Positions 7,015-13,131 of a stretch of 13,131 nt of DNA are shown one piece after another (within the stretch, counting starts at the first letter, position 1; each line of letters begins with the position of its first letter). The stretch covers positions 1 through 13,131 of the forward strand of contig CAXDOZ010000067.1 of assembly GCA_963991145.1 (NCBI GenBank), read 5' to 3'. A model generated the notes under the pieces. The model made no database searches, was not told where the DNA came from, and worked only from the letters and a program-made list of their open reading frames with translations. A program made the position numbers and the translations under genes. This DNA is from CAXDOZ01 sp963991145 (GTDB lineage: Bacteria > Bacteroidota > Bacteroidia > Chitinophagales > JABDMM01).

Positions 7015-8589
7015 TTACCAAATTCTATGGGCTAGGAAGCTTAGTTGCCAGATTAGAATGGACATAAGATTTAGTTGAATGAATGAGAGCCATTTAATCC
7101 TGTCAATACATGTCCAGAATACCAAAATCAGATAAAATGCGAGCGCGGATAACAATCCTGGCATTTGCGCTTCAATACTTGAGTTTGGAATACTTTGAAG
7201 GCATTCCAGAAGTGCTACCTGCTTTGACATGAAGAACTCAGCCAAAGCACCAAAAGATCTGGACAGGACTTCAATTGGACTTGTAATAATGGTAAGTATC
7301 CCCAGGCAGATAAGTAAACCAGCTAATGGGATCACGATAAAATTTGCCAGTAAGAAAACAGTAGGGAAGTGGCCAAATGCTAATGTTGTTAATGGCATTG
7401 TACCTAATTGAGCCGAAATTGAAACTGAAGTAAGACTCCAAATGTATTGACCAATTGGATTGTTAAATGTGAGAGCAGATTCAATGACAGGCTGAAGATT
7501 AACGATGCTTACCACAGCTAGAAAACTTAATTGAAAGCCCAATTGAAATAGTTGATCCGTATTGAGACATAGCAGTATTACTGCAGCAGCGGCGATAGAG
7601 TTATTTATGTGAGCCTGTCTGTCAATGATCTTTGACAGCAAGATTATACTGAACATTGCAGATGCTCTGGATACGGATGGTGTAAGGCCCGTCATTGCTG
7701 CGTAGGACCAGATAAGGATGCATATTAACAACAAGGCAGTGGGTGGAAGTTTTCTTCTACGAAAACTGATTTGAAAGGCTTTGAAAAGAATCAGGAATAT
7801 GATTCCGACATGAAGGCCTGACACTGCTAATACATGCATTGCACCGGTGCTACTGAAGGTATTCCTATTCTCCTCCGATAGGTATCTCTTATCCCCACAG
7901 ATCAAAGCCTGTAAAATTGCAGCGGTGTTTTCGTCCCGAATATTCTCAGTAAGTATCTCAGATGCAATTGATTGAAGTCTTGCAGAATAGATCCGCACAG
8001 GAAAGAGGGTAGAGCTTGAAACAGATTTGATCTGATCTGAGGATAGAAAGCATTGATGATAGAATCCCTGCCTGGCAGCGTATGCTTTGAAATCGAAATC
8101 TGAATTTGAGCTTGTTTTAATTGGAGATATGGTGCCTATGAATTCTATTTCCTTTCCCGGAAACGAGGAGTCCGATCTTATATACAGATAGATCTTCGAT
8201 TTTAATGGAGATACTAGTTCCGCTTCATATCGCACGAATTTTTCACTTTGACTTAACTCCCTGATCAACACTACCCTTAGGTCACCACCAGGTATTGTTT
8301 TGTCAGGATGCAGTTCTGATTTGTTTTCAGCAGGATTCCCAATACTGTGTATGATCATGAAGCAACATAGAATCGAAATCTGCAAAGCTAAACCGAGTAA
8401 AAACCGCGATCTGAAATACCACTTAGAATTCAGCCAAACAAAGCCCGGAACCTGCAGCAAAAGGCATATGCTCAAAACTGTATAACAGACCGTCAAACTA
8501 ATAGAGAGGTGATCTTGTAAGAGTATCCCTGCGATAGCAGGAACAATCACTCTGAACATTGGTGTAGTGCTAAAGGCCTTCCTCACCAA
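7015..8589 (-). CDS. comEC: ComEC/Rec2-family DNA-uptake channel protein (short form)
   Basis: This is a predicted inner-membrane channel for uptake of single-stranded DNA in natural transformation. It has N-terminal hydrophobic segments (about 12-85), then a soluble beta-rich OB-like domain (about 100-190) ending in DFDFKAYAARQGFYHQ. The Competence domain follows, with GDKRYLSEENRNTFSSTGAMH and the hallmark HVLAVSGLHVG (about 252-262), then a series of membrane helices and a late NFIVIPLAGLLICLG segment. The metallo-beta-lactamase-like C-terminal domain of Bacillus or Neisseria ComEC is absent, which is usual in Bacteroidota, although 524 residues is shorter than the 650-700 I expect there. 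The start is uncertain: TTG 8589, GTG 8586 and ATG 8559 are all in frame, and the conserved membrane start MFRVIVPAIAGILL begins at the ATG. The gene follows the deoxyhypusine-synthase-like gene by 69 nt and precedes the crotonase by 20 nt. No promoter was recognised in the 69-nt gap. Confidence 0.9.
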   Translation of the reverse strand: MVRKAFSTTPMFRVIVPAIAGILLQDHLSISLTVCYTVLSICLLLQVPGFVWLNSKWYFRSRFLLGLALQISILCCFMIIHSIGNPAENKSELHPDKTIPGGDLRVVLIRELSQSEKFVRYEAELVSPLKSKIYLYIRSDSSFPGKEIEFIGTISPIKTSSNSDFDFKAYAARQGFYHQCFLSSDQIKSVSSSTLFPVRIYSARLQSIASEILTENIRDENTAAILQALICGDKRYLSEENRNTFSSTGAMHVLAVSGLHVGIIFLILFKAFQISFRRRKLPPTALLLICILIWSYAAMTGLTPSVSRASAMFSIILLSKIIDRQAHINNSIAAAAVILLCLNTDQLFQLGFQLSFLAVVSIVNLQPVIESALTFNNPIGQYIWSLTSVSISAQLGTMPLTTLAFGHFPTVFLLANFIVIPLAGLLICLGILTIITSPIEVLSRSFGALAEFFMSKQVALLECLQSIPNSSIEAQMPGLLSALAFYLILVFWTCIDRIKWLSFIQLNLMSILIWQLSFLAHRIW

Positions 8590-8658
8590 AGCAATCTAAG
8601 TGCTTCGGTTACTATCCGGAAGCTGCAATTTGTGGCCGAAAGAAAATTGGGGCTTTGT

Positions 8659-9633
8659 CTACCAATCCAGTAAGTAGGCGAAAATCAAGGGCGCAACGAT
8701 AGTAGCGTCACTTTCAATTATGAAACTAGGAGTGGTCTTGTCCAGCTTTCCCCAGGTGATCTTTTCATTTGGAACTGCTCCACTGTAGGAACCGTAGCTC
8801 GTGGTGGAGTCTGAAATTTGGCAGAAGTAGGACCAAAAAGGAGTGTCCTTTCTTTCAAGGTCCTGATACAGCATTGGAACAACACAAATTGGGAAATCGC
8901 CGGCAATTCCACCACCAATTTGAAAGAAGCCAATACCCTGGCCACCTGAGTTCTTAGTATACCAATCGGCAAGCCAGGCCATATATTCAATGCCTGATTT
9001 TACTGTATTAGGCTTGAGCTCATTCTTCATACAAAAGGAGGTAAAGATGTTTCCCATGGTAGAATCTTCCCAGCCAGGAACCACAATTGGTAGGTTCTTC
9101 TCGGCAGCGGCAATCATCCAACTGTCCTTAGGATCTATCTGATAGAATTCCTTCAAATCCCCACTGAGGATCATCTGATACATGAATTCATGAGGGAAGA
9201 ATCTTTCGTTCTTAGACTCTGCTTCTTTCCATTTTCTAAAGATCACATCCTGAAGCCTTCTAAATGCCTCTTCTTCAGGAATGCAGGTGTCTGTGACTCT
9301 ATTTAATCCTCGTTCAAGAAGATTCCATTCTTCATCCGGGCTCAGGTGCCTGTAATGAGGGATGCGCTCGTAATGATCATGGGCTACAAGATTCATTAAA
9401 TCCTCTTCAAGGTTTGCGCCGGTACAGGAGATGATCGAGACTTTATCCTGGCGGATCATTTCTGCAAGAGAGATGCCCAATTCGGCTGTGCTCATGGCAC
9501 CGGCAAGAGTGATCATCATCTTTCCACCTTTTGAAAGATGGACCTCGTATCCTTCAGCTGCGTCCACCAATGAGGCTGCATTAAAGTGACGGTAATGATG
9601 CTTTATGAAATTTGAAACTGGCCCTTTTTTCAT
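8659..9633 (-). CDS. Deoxyhypusine synthase-like protein (probable polyamine aminobutyl/aminopropyl-type transferase)
   Basis: This is a homologue of eukaryotic deoxyhypusine synthase, an NAD-dependent enzyme that moves the aminobutyl group of spermidine to a lysine of eIF5A. Bacteria lack eIF5A, so the acceptor here must differ; a small polyamine, as in homospermidine synthesis, is the usual suggestion. The imine-forming lysine of human DHS (K329) is matched by Lys296 in EKITWGKLD, with Trp294 and Glu290 matching human W327 and E323. Other conserved parts are ISCTGANLEEDLMNLVAHDHY (about 68-88) and VPGWEDSTMGN with Asp190. Human His288 and Asp316 appear replaced by Asp246 (GGGIAGDFPI) and Tyr283 (YGSYSGA). 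The length of 324 residues is slightly shorter than human DHS (369). The ATG at 9633 lies 4 nt after the arginine decarboxylase stop, so the two are in one operon. Family call firm, substrate inferred. Confidence 0.88.
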   Translation of the reverse strand: MKKGPVSNFIKHHYRHFNAASLVDAAEGYEVHLSKGGKMMITLAGAMSTAELGISLAEMIRQDKVSIISCTGANLEEDLMNLVAHDHYERIPHYRHLSPDEEWNLLERGLNRVTDTCIPEEEAFRRLQDVIFRKWKEAESKNERFFPHEFMYQMILSGDLKEFYQIDPKDSWMIAAAEKNLPIVVPGWEDSTMGNIFTSFCMKNELKPNTVKSGIEYMAWLADWYTKNSGGQGIGFFQIGGGIAGDFPICVVPMLYQDLERKDTPFWSYFCQISDSTTSYGSYSGAVPNEKITWGKLDKTTPSFIIESDATIVAPLIFAYLLDW

Positions 9634-9637
9634 TTTT

Positions 9638-11035
9638 CTATTTATATCCCAGAATTTCCATCATGCTTTCAGCATTCTGTTCAGCTCGATGCTCCCAATG
9701 CACAAGCTTGCCATTCTTATCCTTATCAATCAATACATGCTTAGGTGTGGGAAGTAAGCAATGTTGAATACCACCAATTCCTCCCAGAGCATCCTGATAT
9801 GCGCCTGTATGAAAGAAGCCAATGTATAGGGGCTCATTGTCATCTTTATCAAACCTGGGCAGGTAGACCTGATTTATATGGGTCTCAGAATTGTAGTAAT
9901 CAGAGTTGTCACAAGTGATCCCACCTATGTTTATTCGGGTGTACTCATTTTTCCACTTATTAAGTGGGAGCAGAATGAATCGATCGTTTAAGAAAAGTGT
10001 ATCAGGAAGATTATTGATCACAGAACCATCAATCATATACCACAGCTCTGAATCGTTCTGCTGCTTTTGGCCGATCACTTTGAAGATGGTGGCTCCTGAT
10101 TCACCTACTGTGAAAGCACCGAATTCAGTCAGAATATCCGGATCGGGAATATTGAATTCATTCGTGCTGGCTTTAATGATCTTGACAATCTCAGAGACCA
10201 TTCCCTGGTAATCGAATTTGAAGCCTAGAGATTTCATTATTGGCATCCCTCCACCAAGATTGATCGAGTTTAAAGAAAGATACTGTTGACTCAGATTGCA
10301 GTAGAGCTTCACAAATTTGTTGAGCTCATTCCAGTAATAAGCTTTGTCCTGAATGCCCGTGTCAACAAAGAAATGGAGCATACTCAGCTCAAACTTTTCA
10401 TTCCCTTTGATCTTCTCTTCAATATATTGCTCTACCTCGGCAAAGCGCATTCCCATTCTTGATGTATAAAACTCAAAAAGCGGTTCTTCTTCCGTTGCGA
10501 CACGAATTCCAATCTTGCATTGGCCCTTCACATACTTCTCATAATATGGTAGTTCATCTTTATTATCTAGAATAGGAATGGCATTGAAACCCTCATTAAT
10601 CAAACTTGCTATTGCTTCGCAATAGGATGGGGGCTTGAATCCATTGCAGACAATTAGGGTAGATTTGTCAATCTTTCCCTCTTTAAAGAGAATACGCAAG
10701 AGCTTGATGTCAAACTCCGAGCTGATCTCAATTTGGATATTATTCTTGAGAGCTTCATCCAGTACAAACTTGAAGTGACTGCTTTTGGTGCAATAGCAGT
10801 ATTTATAAGAGCCATTATAGGATTGGTCCCTGAAAGCCTTTTTAAACCAGTTTCTTGATTTCTGAATTTGCTCACTAATTCTAGGGAGGTAGGTAAATTT
10901 TAATGGAGTACCATAAGTCTCAACGATCTCCATGAGGTCTATGCCTTCGAAGAAGAGCTGTTCTCCTTTCGTCTTAAATCCCTTCTGTGGGAGTTTAAAA
11001 CTGTGTTTGATAAGATCTTTATACCGGGTCTTCAC
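9638..11035 (-). CDS. speA: Biosynthetic arginine decarboxylase, short Bacteroidota form
   Basis: This is a predicted PLP-dependent fold-type III decarboxylase converting arginine to agmatine, the first step of polyamine synthesis from arginine. Order of motifs: an N-terminal lead-in to VETYGTPLKFTYLPRI (about 38-53); the PLP lysine Lys84 in YCYCTKSSH; LHFFVDTGIQDKAYYWNEL (220-238); the phosphate-binding NLGGGMPI (Gly261-263); TEFGAFTVGESG (303-314); the substrate-site GGITCDNSDYY (Cys375, Asp376); and FHTGAYQDALGG (409-419). At 465 residues it is far shorter than E. coli SpeA (658) because the inserted helical bundles are missing, a form I recall as standard in Bacteroidota. A diaminopimelate or carboxynorspermidine decarboxylase is less likely given length and the N-terminal lead-in. 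The start is GTG 11035; the next ATG (residue 35) would cut conserved sequence. A Bacteroidota-type promoter lies just upstream (11051-11080), and the DHS-like gene follows after 4 nt with no agmatinase between. Confidence 0.88.
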   Translation of the reverse strand: MKTRYKDLIKHSFKLPQKGFKTKGEQLFFEGIDLMEIVETYGTPLKFTYLPRISEQIQKSRNWFKKAFRDQSYNGSYKYCYCTKSSHFKFVLDEALKNNIQIEISSEFDIKLLRILFKEGKIDKSTLIVCNGFKPPSYCEAIASLINEGFNAIPILDNKDELPYYEKYVKGQCKIGIRVATEEEPLFEFYTSRMGMRFAEVEQYIEEKIKGNEKFELSMLHFFVDTGIQDKAYYWNELNKFVKLYCNLSQQYLSLNSINLGGGMPIMKSLGFKFDYQGMVSEIVKIIKASTNEFNIPDPDILTEFGAFTVGESGATIFKVIGQKQQNDSELWYMIDGSVINNLPDTLFLNDRFILLPLNKWKNEYTRINIGGITCDNSDYYNSETHINQVYLPRFDKDDNEPLYIGFFHTGAYQDALGGIGGIQHCLLPTPKHVLIDKDKNGKLVHWEHRAEQNAESMMEILGYK

Positions 11036-11050
11036 TTTAAATCAATCTTG

Positions 11051-11080
11051 CAAAACTAGAATGTGTAAAACTGATTCAAA
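11051..11080 (-). promoter_or_regulatory. Bacteroidota-type promoter for the arginine decarboxylase gene
   Basis: Read on the minus strand, a TTTG -33 box (11080-11077) is followed after 18 nt by TAGTTTTG (11058-11051). This matches the Bacteroidota consensus of TTTG or TTG, about 19 nt, then TAnnTTTG at every fixed position. The GTG start is 15 nt downstream of the -7 box, so the leader would be short, with no strong Shine-Dalgarno, as expected for the phylum. It is the only well-matched promoter I found in the window and would drive the polyamine genes and perhaps comEC, crotonase and lipoprotein. Confidence 0.7.
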
Positions 11081-11091
11081 AAATTTGAATC
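11073..11091. promoter_or_regulatory. Candidate operator: 19-bp perfect palindrome over the -33 box
   Basis: GATTCAAA (11073-11080) and TTTGAATC (11084-11091) are perfect inverted 8-bp arms around a 3-bp AAA spacer. The -33 TTTG of the minus-strand promoter lies inside the left arm. A dimeric helix-turn-helix repressor bound here would block sigma-factor access. It is not followed by a T-run in a position that would make it a terminator for either flanking gene, and both flanking genes point away. The binding protein is unknown; an AT-rich chance palindrome is possible. Confidence 0.45.
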
Positions 11092-11142
11092 TCAGGCTTA
11101 ATTGTGCCCGTACAATATTAAACCTACCAATCATATCTAAGC

Positions 11143-11532
11143 ATGAATCCTATTCTCTTTTCTATCCTGATCTTAGTTTTTTTCTCTTTAGGATCTTATG
11201 GGCAATCGAAGACCTATGAAGCGGTTAGTCCGGGTTTGTGGTCTGATGAAAGCACCTGGGGAACTGAAAGTCCGGGCTTTCAGATTGGATTTGCCGACTC
11301 AATCTTTTTGAATAGGAATGTGATCCTAAATGAGGATCTGAAGATTGATGGAGTAGTTGTCGTTGAAGAAGGGGTTACTATTTACAGCTCCAAATCATTT
11401 AGCATAGGAGCAAGCGGAACTTTAATTAATAAAGGTCAGCTGATCCTGGAGGAACTTGAAAGTTCTGGTGTCGTGCAGAACTTCAATCTTATAAAGACAA
11501 GGTTGGAAACCCTGGCAGGAATTGAAGATTAA
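11143..11532 (+). CDS. Small secreted protein with G8-like motif, function unknown
   Basis: This is a predicted exported protein of 129 residues. MNPILFSILILVFFSLGSYG is a clear Sec signal peptide, with probable cleavage before Gln21 as is frequent in Bacteroidota. The mature part opens with SPGLWSDESTWGTESPGF, the pattern of G8-type domains (GxWsdxxTW), followed by a series of short Val/Ile-rich strands (VILNEDLKIDGVVVVEEGVTIY, SIGASGTLINKGQLILEEL), as in a short beta-helix. It is a stand-alone domain, whereas G8-like regions usually sit inside long adhesins or cell-surface proteins; no T9SS sorting domain follows. There are no cysteines in the mature part. It is divergent from the arginine decarboxylase (107 nt between starts) and ends 2 nt from the convergent M16-OmpA gene. 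No good promoter was seen for it. I do not recognise a specific family; carbohydrate or surface binding is only a guess. Confidence 0.72.
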   Translation: MNPILFSILILVFFSLGSYGQSKTYEAVSPGLWSDESTWGTESPGFQIGFADSIFLNRNVILNEDLKIDGVVVVEEGVTIYSSKSFSIGASGTLINKGQLILEELESSGVVQNFNLIKTRLETLAGIED

Positions 11533-11534
11533 GG

Positions 11535-13131
11535 TCAGTTTTCTTGTGGCGCTTCACCGATGACTTTCATGAATCGCTCGGATCTGATGATATTCCAGGA
11601 GAAAGAACACTTCTGATTATTGATCATCATTTCCTTTTCAGGAGCCTTATTCAGACTAGCTGTTCCTAGAATTCTTTTTGAGTTAATACCGGAGTCCAGG
11701 AAGAACTTTATTACATAAAGTGATCTTGCAAAATCCAGCCTGGTGTACTTCTTATTGAACACATCTTCCTCAACTCTTTTGAAGGTTGGGAATGAAGCGA
11801 TTAAAGAGTCTAGCTTGGAATCCTTGATCTTAAGGTATTCTCTTTTGTCTGCAAAGCCATTCACCTGTACCTGATAGTGTGGATTCGCGGTTAAAAATTG
11901 CTTGATCTCCAAAAGCTTCTTGTATTGAGTTGGAACTAAATTGGCCGAGTTCTCCGGGAAGAATATCGCGTAATCAAATAGGTCCTCTGAGAAGGGCAGG
12001 TAAACGGTGTCTAGGGTATTACTGAAATACTTTGCTGAGTCAATGATCAGTAACTCATATCCAAAAGCATTTTCAAGGTATTTGTATTGAAATTTCTTGA
12101 TATCGTCAACTGTTACTTCATCTGCTATCTCAAGAAAACTTTGCATATAAGCGATAGTACTGGTTGACCAATACTTACTAATCATTTCAAAAGATTCTGA
12201 TTCAGACAACTCCTTCTGAAACTCATCTTTTACAATTTTCCGCTTATCCTGAAACTGCTGATTTGAAACAATTGAAGGATTCCAGAGTGCTTTTAAGATT
12301 TCATCTTTCCTGCTTAGGAAATCAAATAGATCTGAATCTGATATTTTCCATGTGATCTCTAGTTTGCCATGGAACTTATAAGTTTCCATATCCATAGAGA
12401 AAGGGTATTTATTGAATATCTCCGCTTCAGTGTTTTGAGGATCTAACAACATCTCTTCATAGATCAATGAAGGGATCAGCATTCCATAATCGTTCTGGAA
12501 ACTTGGAGCTTGAAGAACCAGTTTAAAGACATTCTCATCATTGTTGCGAAAAACAAGATCCTGATCCTGGTTGATAAGAATATTGGTTTTATAAAGCTTC
12601 TCTCTAATTGTGAGTGCGCTTTCGGAGGGTGGAGATTGCCAATCCTCTAACATCCTTCCAAGGTCAACTTGAGTTTTAATTAGATCGACAGGACCCTTTA
12701 TGATCAATAGGGACCGATCAGGGGTCATATTCTTCTTATATATGGTTGAAAGTGAGTCGAGGTCAAATAGTGTGTCTGAAAGCGGAGCGGCAGGGAATCT
12801 TTGTATAGGACAGGGGCTTTGACTATACAACTCACTTAAGATCCTCTCATCTATCTGATAGTCGGGATTCTTGATACTCTTTTTTGCAAAGTATTGATTG
12901 CTCTTAGCTACTGCCATTTTTAATGCAGCATCATCAAGCGATGGAAATAAGACCAGCTCCTTCAGGAATGTAATACCAATTCCCAGATCCCCGGTGTGTC
13001 CAAAATATCTGAATTGCTCAGGTAGAGTTTCGCTTTGAAAGTCTGGAAAGATGGACCTTTTAAGATTCTCGAAATTGGCCATTCCAGGATAAATGAGACT
13101 CCCGCTTAATGGAAGGTTCTCCAATACTTTT
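11535..13131 (-). CDS. M16-peptidase-like protein fused to a C-terminal OmpA-like domain (N-terminus outside window)
   Basis: The frame is open to the right window edge (codons upstream of the TTG at 13124 read Lys-Val), so the N-terminus is missing. Residues below count from that TTG. The visible part starts inside an M16 (insulinase/pitrilysin) fold. SLSTIYKKNMTPDRSLLIIKGPVDLIKTQ (about 128-156) resembles the end of an M16 half-domain, and 190-365 resembles a second, non-catalytic half-domain ending in VTVDDIKKFQYKYLENAFGYELLIID. No HxxEH zinc motif is in the visible part; it would lie upstream if present. From about 375, IFFPENSANLVPTQYKKLLEIKQFL, VQVNGFADKRE (Asp426) and LDFARSLYVIKFFLDSGINSKRILGTAS (Arg467) form an OmpA-like domain. 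Asp426 and Arg467 match the Asp/Arg pair that binds diaminopimelate in OmpA, but about 26 extra residues separate them. It is probably periplasmic and attached to peptidoglycan. M16 call moderate, OmpA call good. Confidence 0.75.
   Translation of the reverse strand, partial: KVLENLPLSGSLIYPGMANFENLKRSIFPDFQSETLPEQFRYFGHTGDLGIGITFLKELVLFPSLDDAALKMAVAKSNQYFAKKSIKNPDYQIDERILSELYSQSPCPIQRFPAAPLSDTLFDLDSLSTIYKKNMTPDRSLLIIKGPVDLIKTQVDLGRMLEDWQSPPSESALTIREKLYKTNILINQDQDLVFRNNDENVFKLVLQAPSFQNDYGMLIPSLIYEEMLLDPQNTEAEIFNKYPFSMDMETYKFHGKLEITWKISDSDLFDFLSRKDEILKALWNPSIVSNQQFQDKRKIVKDEFQKELSESESFEMISKYWSTSTIAYMQSFLEIADEVTVDDIKKFQYKYLENAFGYELLIIDSAKYFSNTLDTVYLPFSEDLFDYAIFFPENSANLVPTQYKKLLEIKQFLTANPHYQVQVNGFADKREYLKIKDSKLDSLIASFPTFKRVEEDVFNKKYTRLDFARSLYVIKFFLDSGINSKRILGTASLNKAPEKEMMINNQKCSFSWNIIRSERFMKVIGEAPQEN

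Noticed and set aside
8603..8622. CTTCGG ... CCGGAAG hairpin in the gap upstream of comEC
   Set aside because: It has a bulge in a 6-bp stem and no T-run, so it is not a terminator; no evidence of another role.
11091..11142. Promoter for the small G8-like gene (TAATTGTG or TACAATAT as -7)
   Set aside because: TAATTGTG has one mismatch and TACAATAT several, and no correctly spaced -33 accompanies the better one.
1..13131. CRISPR array, insertion sequence, prophage, attachment-site duplication near the tRNA, or defence genes
   Set aside because: No regularly spaced repeats, transposase or integrase motifs, or repeat of the tRNA 3' end were seen; composition looks even throughout.

Overview
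The window looks like core chromosome of a Bacteroidota bacterium (a Flavobacteriales- or Cytophagales-like marine lineage is plausible, but I cannot assign genus from sequence alone). The evidence is a Bacteroidota-type promoter (TTTG, 18-nt spacer, TAGTTTTG) upstream of the arginine decarboxylase, very weak Shine-Dalgarno usage, a short arginine decarboxylase next to a bacterial deoxyhypusine-synthase-like gene, a ComEC without the C-terminal hydrolase domain, and lipoprotein and OmpA-like families common in that phylum. No insertion sequence, phage gene, CRISPR array or rRNA was seen.

Layout. (1) Positions 3-930: the 3' part of floA (flotillin-like), then a tRNA-Arg(ACG) 9 nt downstream, closed by a strong intrinsic terminator. 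(2) Positions 1018-5552, plus strand: a tightly packed run of an acyl-CoA (probably propionyl-CoA) carboxylase carboxyltransferase subunit, an M42 metallopeptidase, a UbiA-like membrane protein and a membrane-anchored SGNH hydrolase. The last three are spaced by 3 nt or overlap. (3) Positions 11035-5544, minus strand: arginine decarboxylase, deoxyhypusine-synthase-like enzyme, ComEC, enoyl-CoA hydratase/isomerase and a small lipoprotein. All five are co-directional with gaps of 70 nt or less, so a single transcript from the promoter near 11051-11080 is possible. It converges tail to tail with region 2, overlapping by 9 nt. (4) Positions 11143-11532, plus strand: a small secreted protein with a G8-like motif, divergent from the arginine decarboxylase. 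(5) Positions 13131-11535, minus strand: the 3' part of an M16-peptidase-like protein fused to a C-terminal OmpA-like domain, cut by the window end.

How the genes work together. The clearest functional pair is arginine decarboxylase plus the deoxyhypusine-synthase-like enzyme, a polyamine module with agmatinase absent from between them. Its promoter carries a 19-bp palindrome over the -33 box, a candidate operator. Carboxylase and enoyl-CoA hydratase both belong to acyl-CoA metabolism but sit in opposite, convergent units. The UbiA-like gene and the SGNH hydrolase are translationally coupled and both membrane-associated, hinting at a shared envelope or lipid role that is not proven.

Most of the window is ordinary housekeeping sequence. 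The most unusual items are the M16-OmpA fusion, the UbiA homologue lacking its first Asp motif, the diverged active site of the deoxyhypusine-synthase-like enzyme, and the palindrome over the polyamine promoter. I saw no clearly new multi-gene defence or mobile system.
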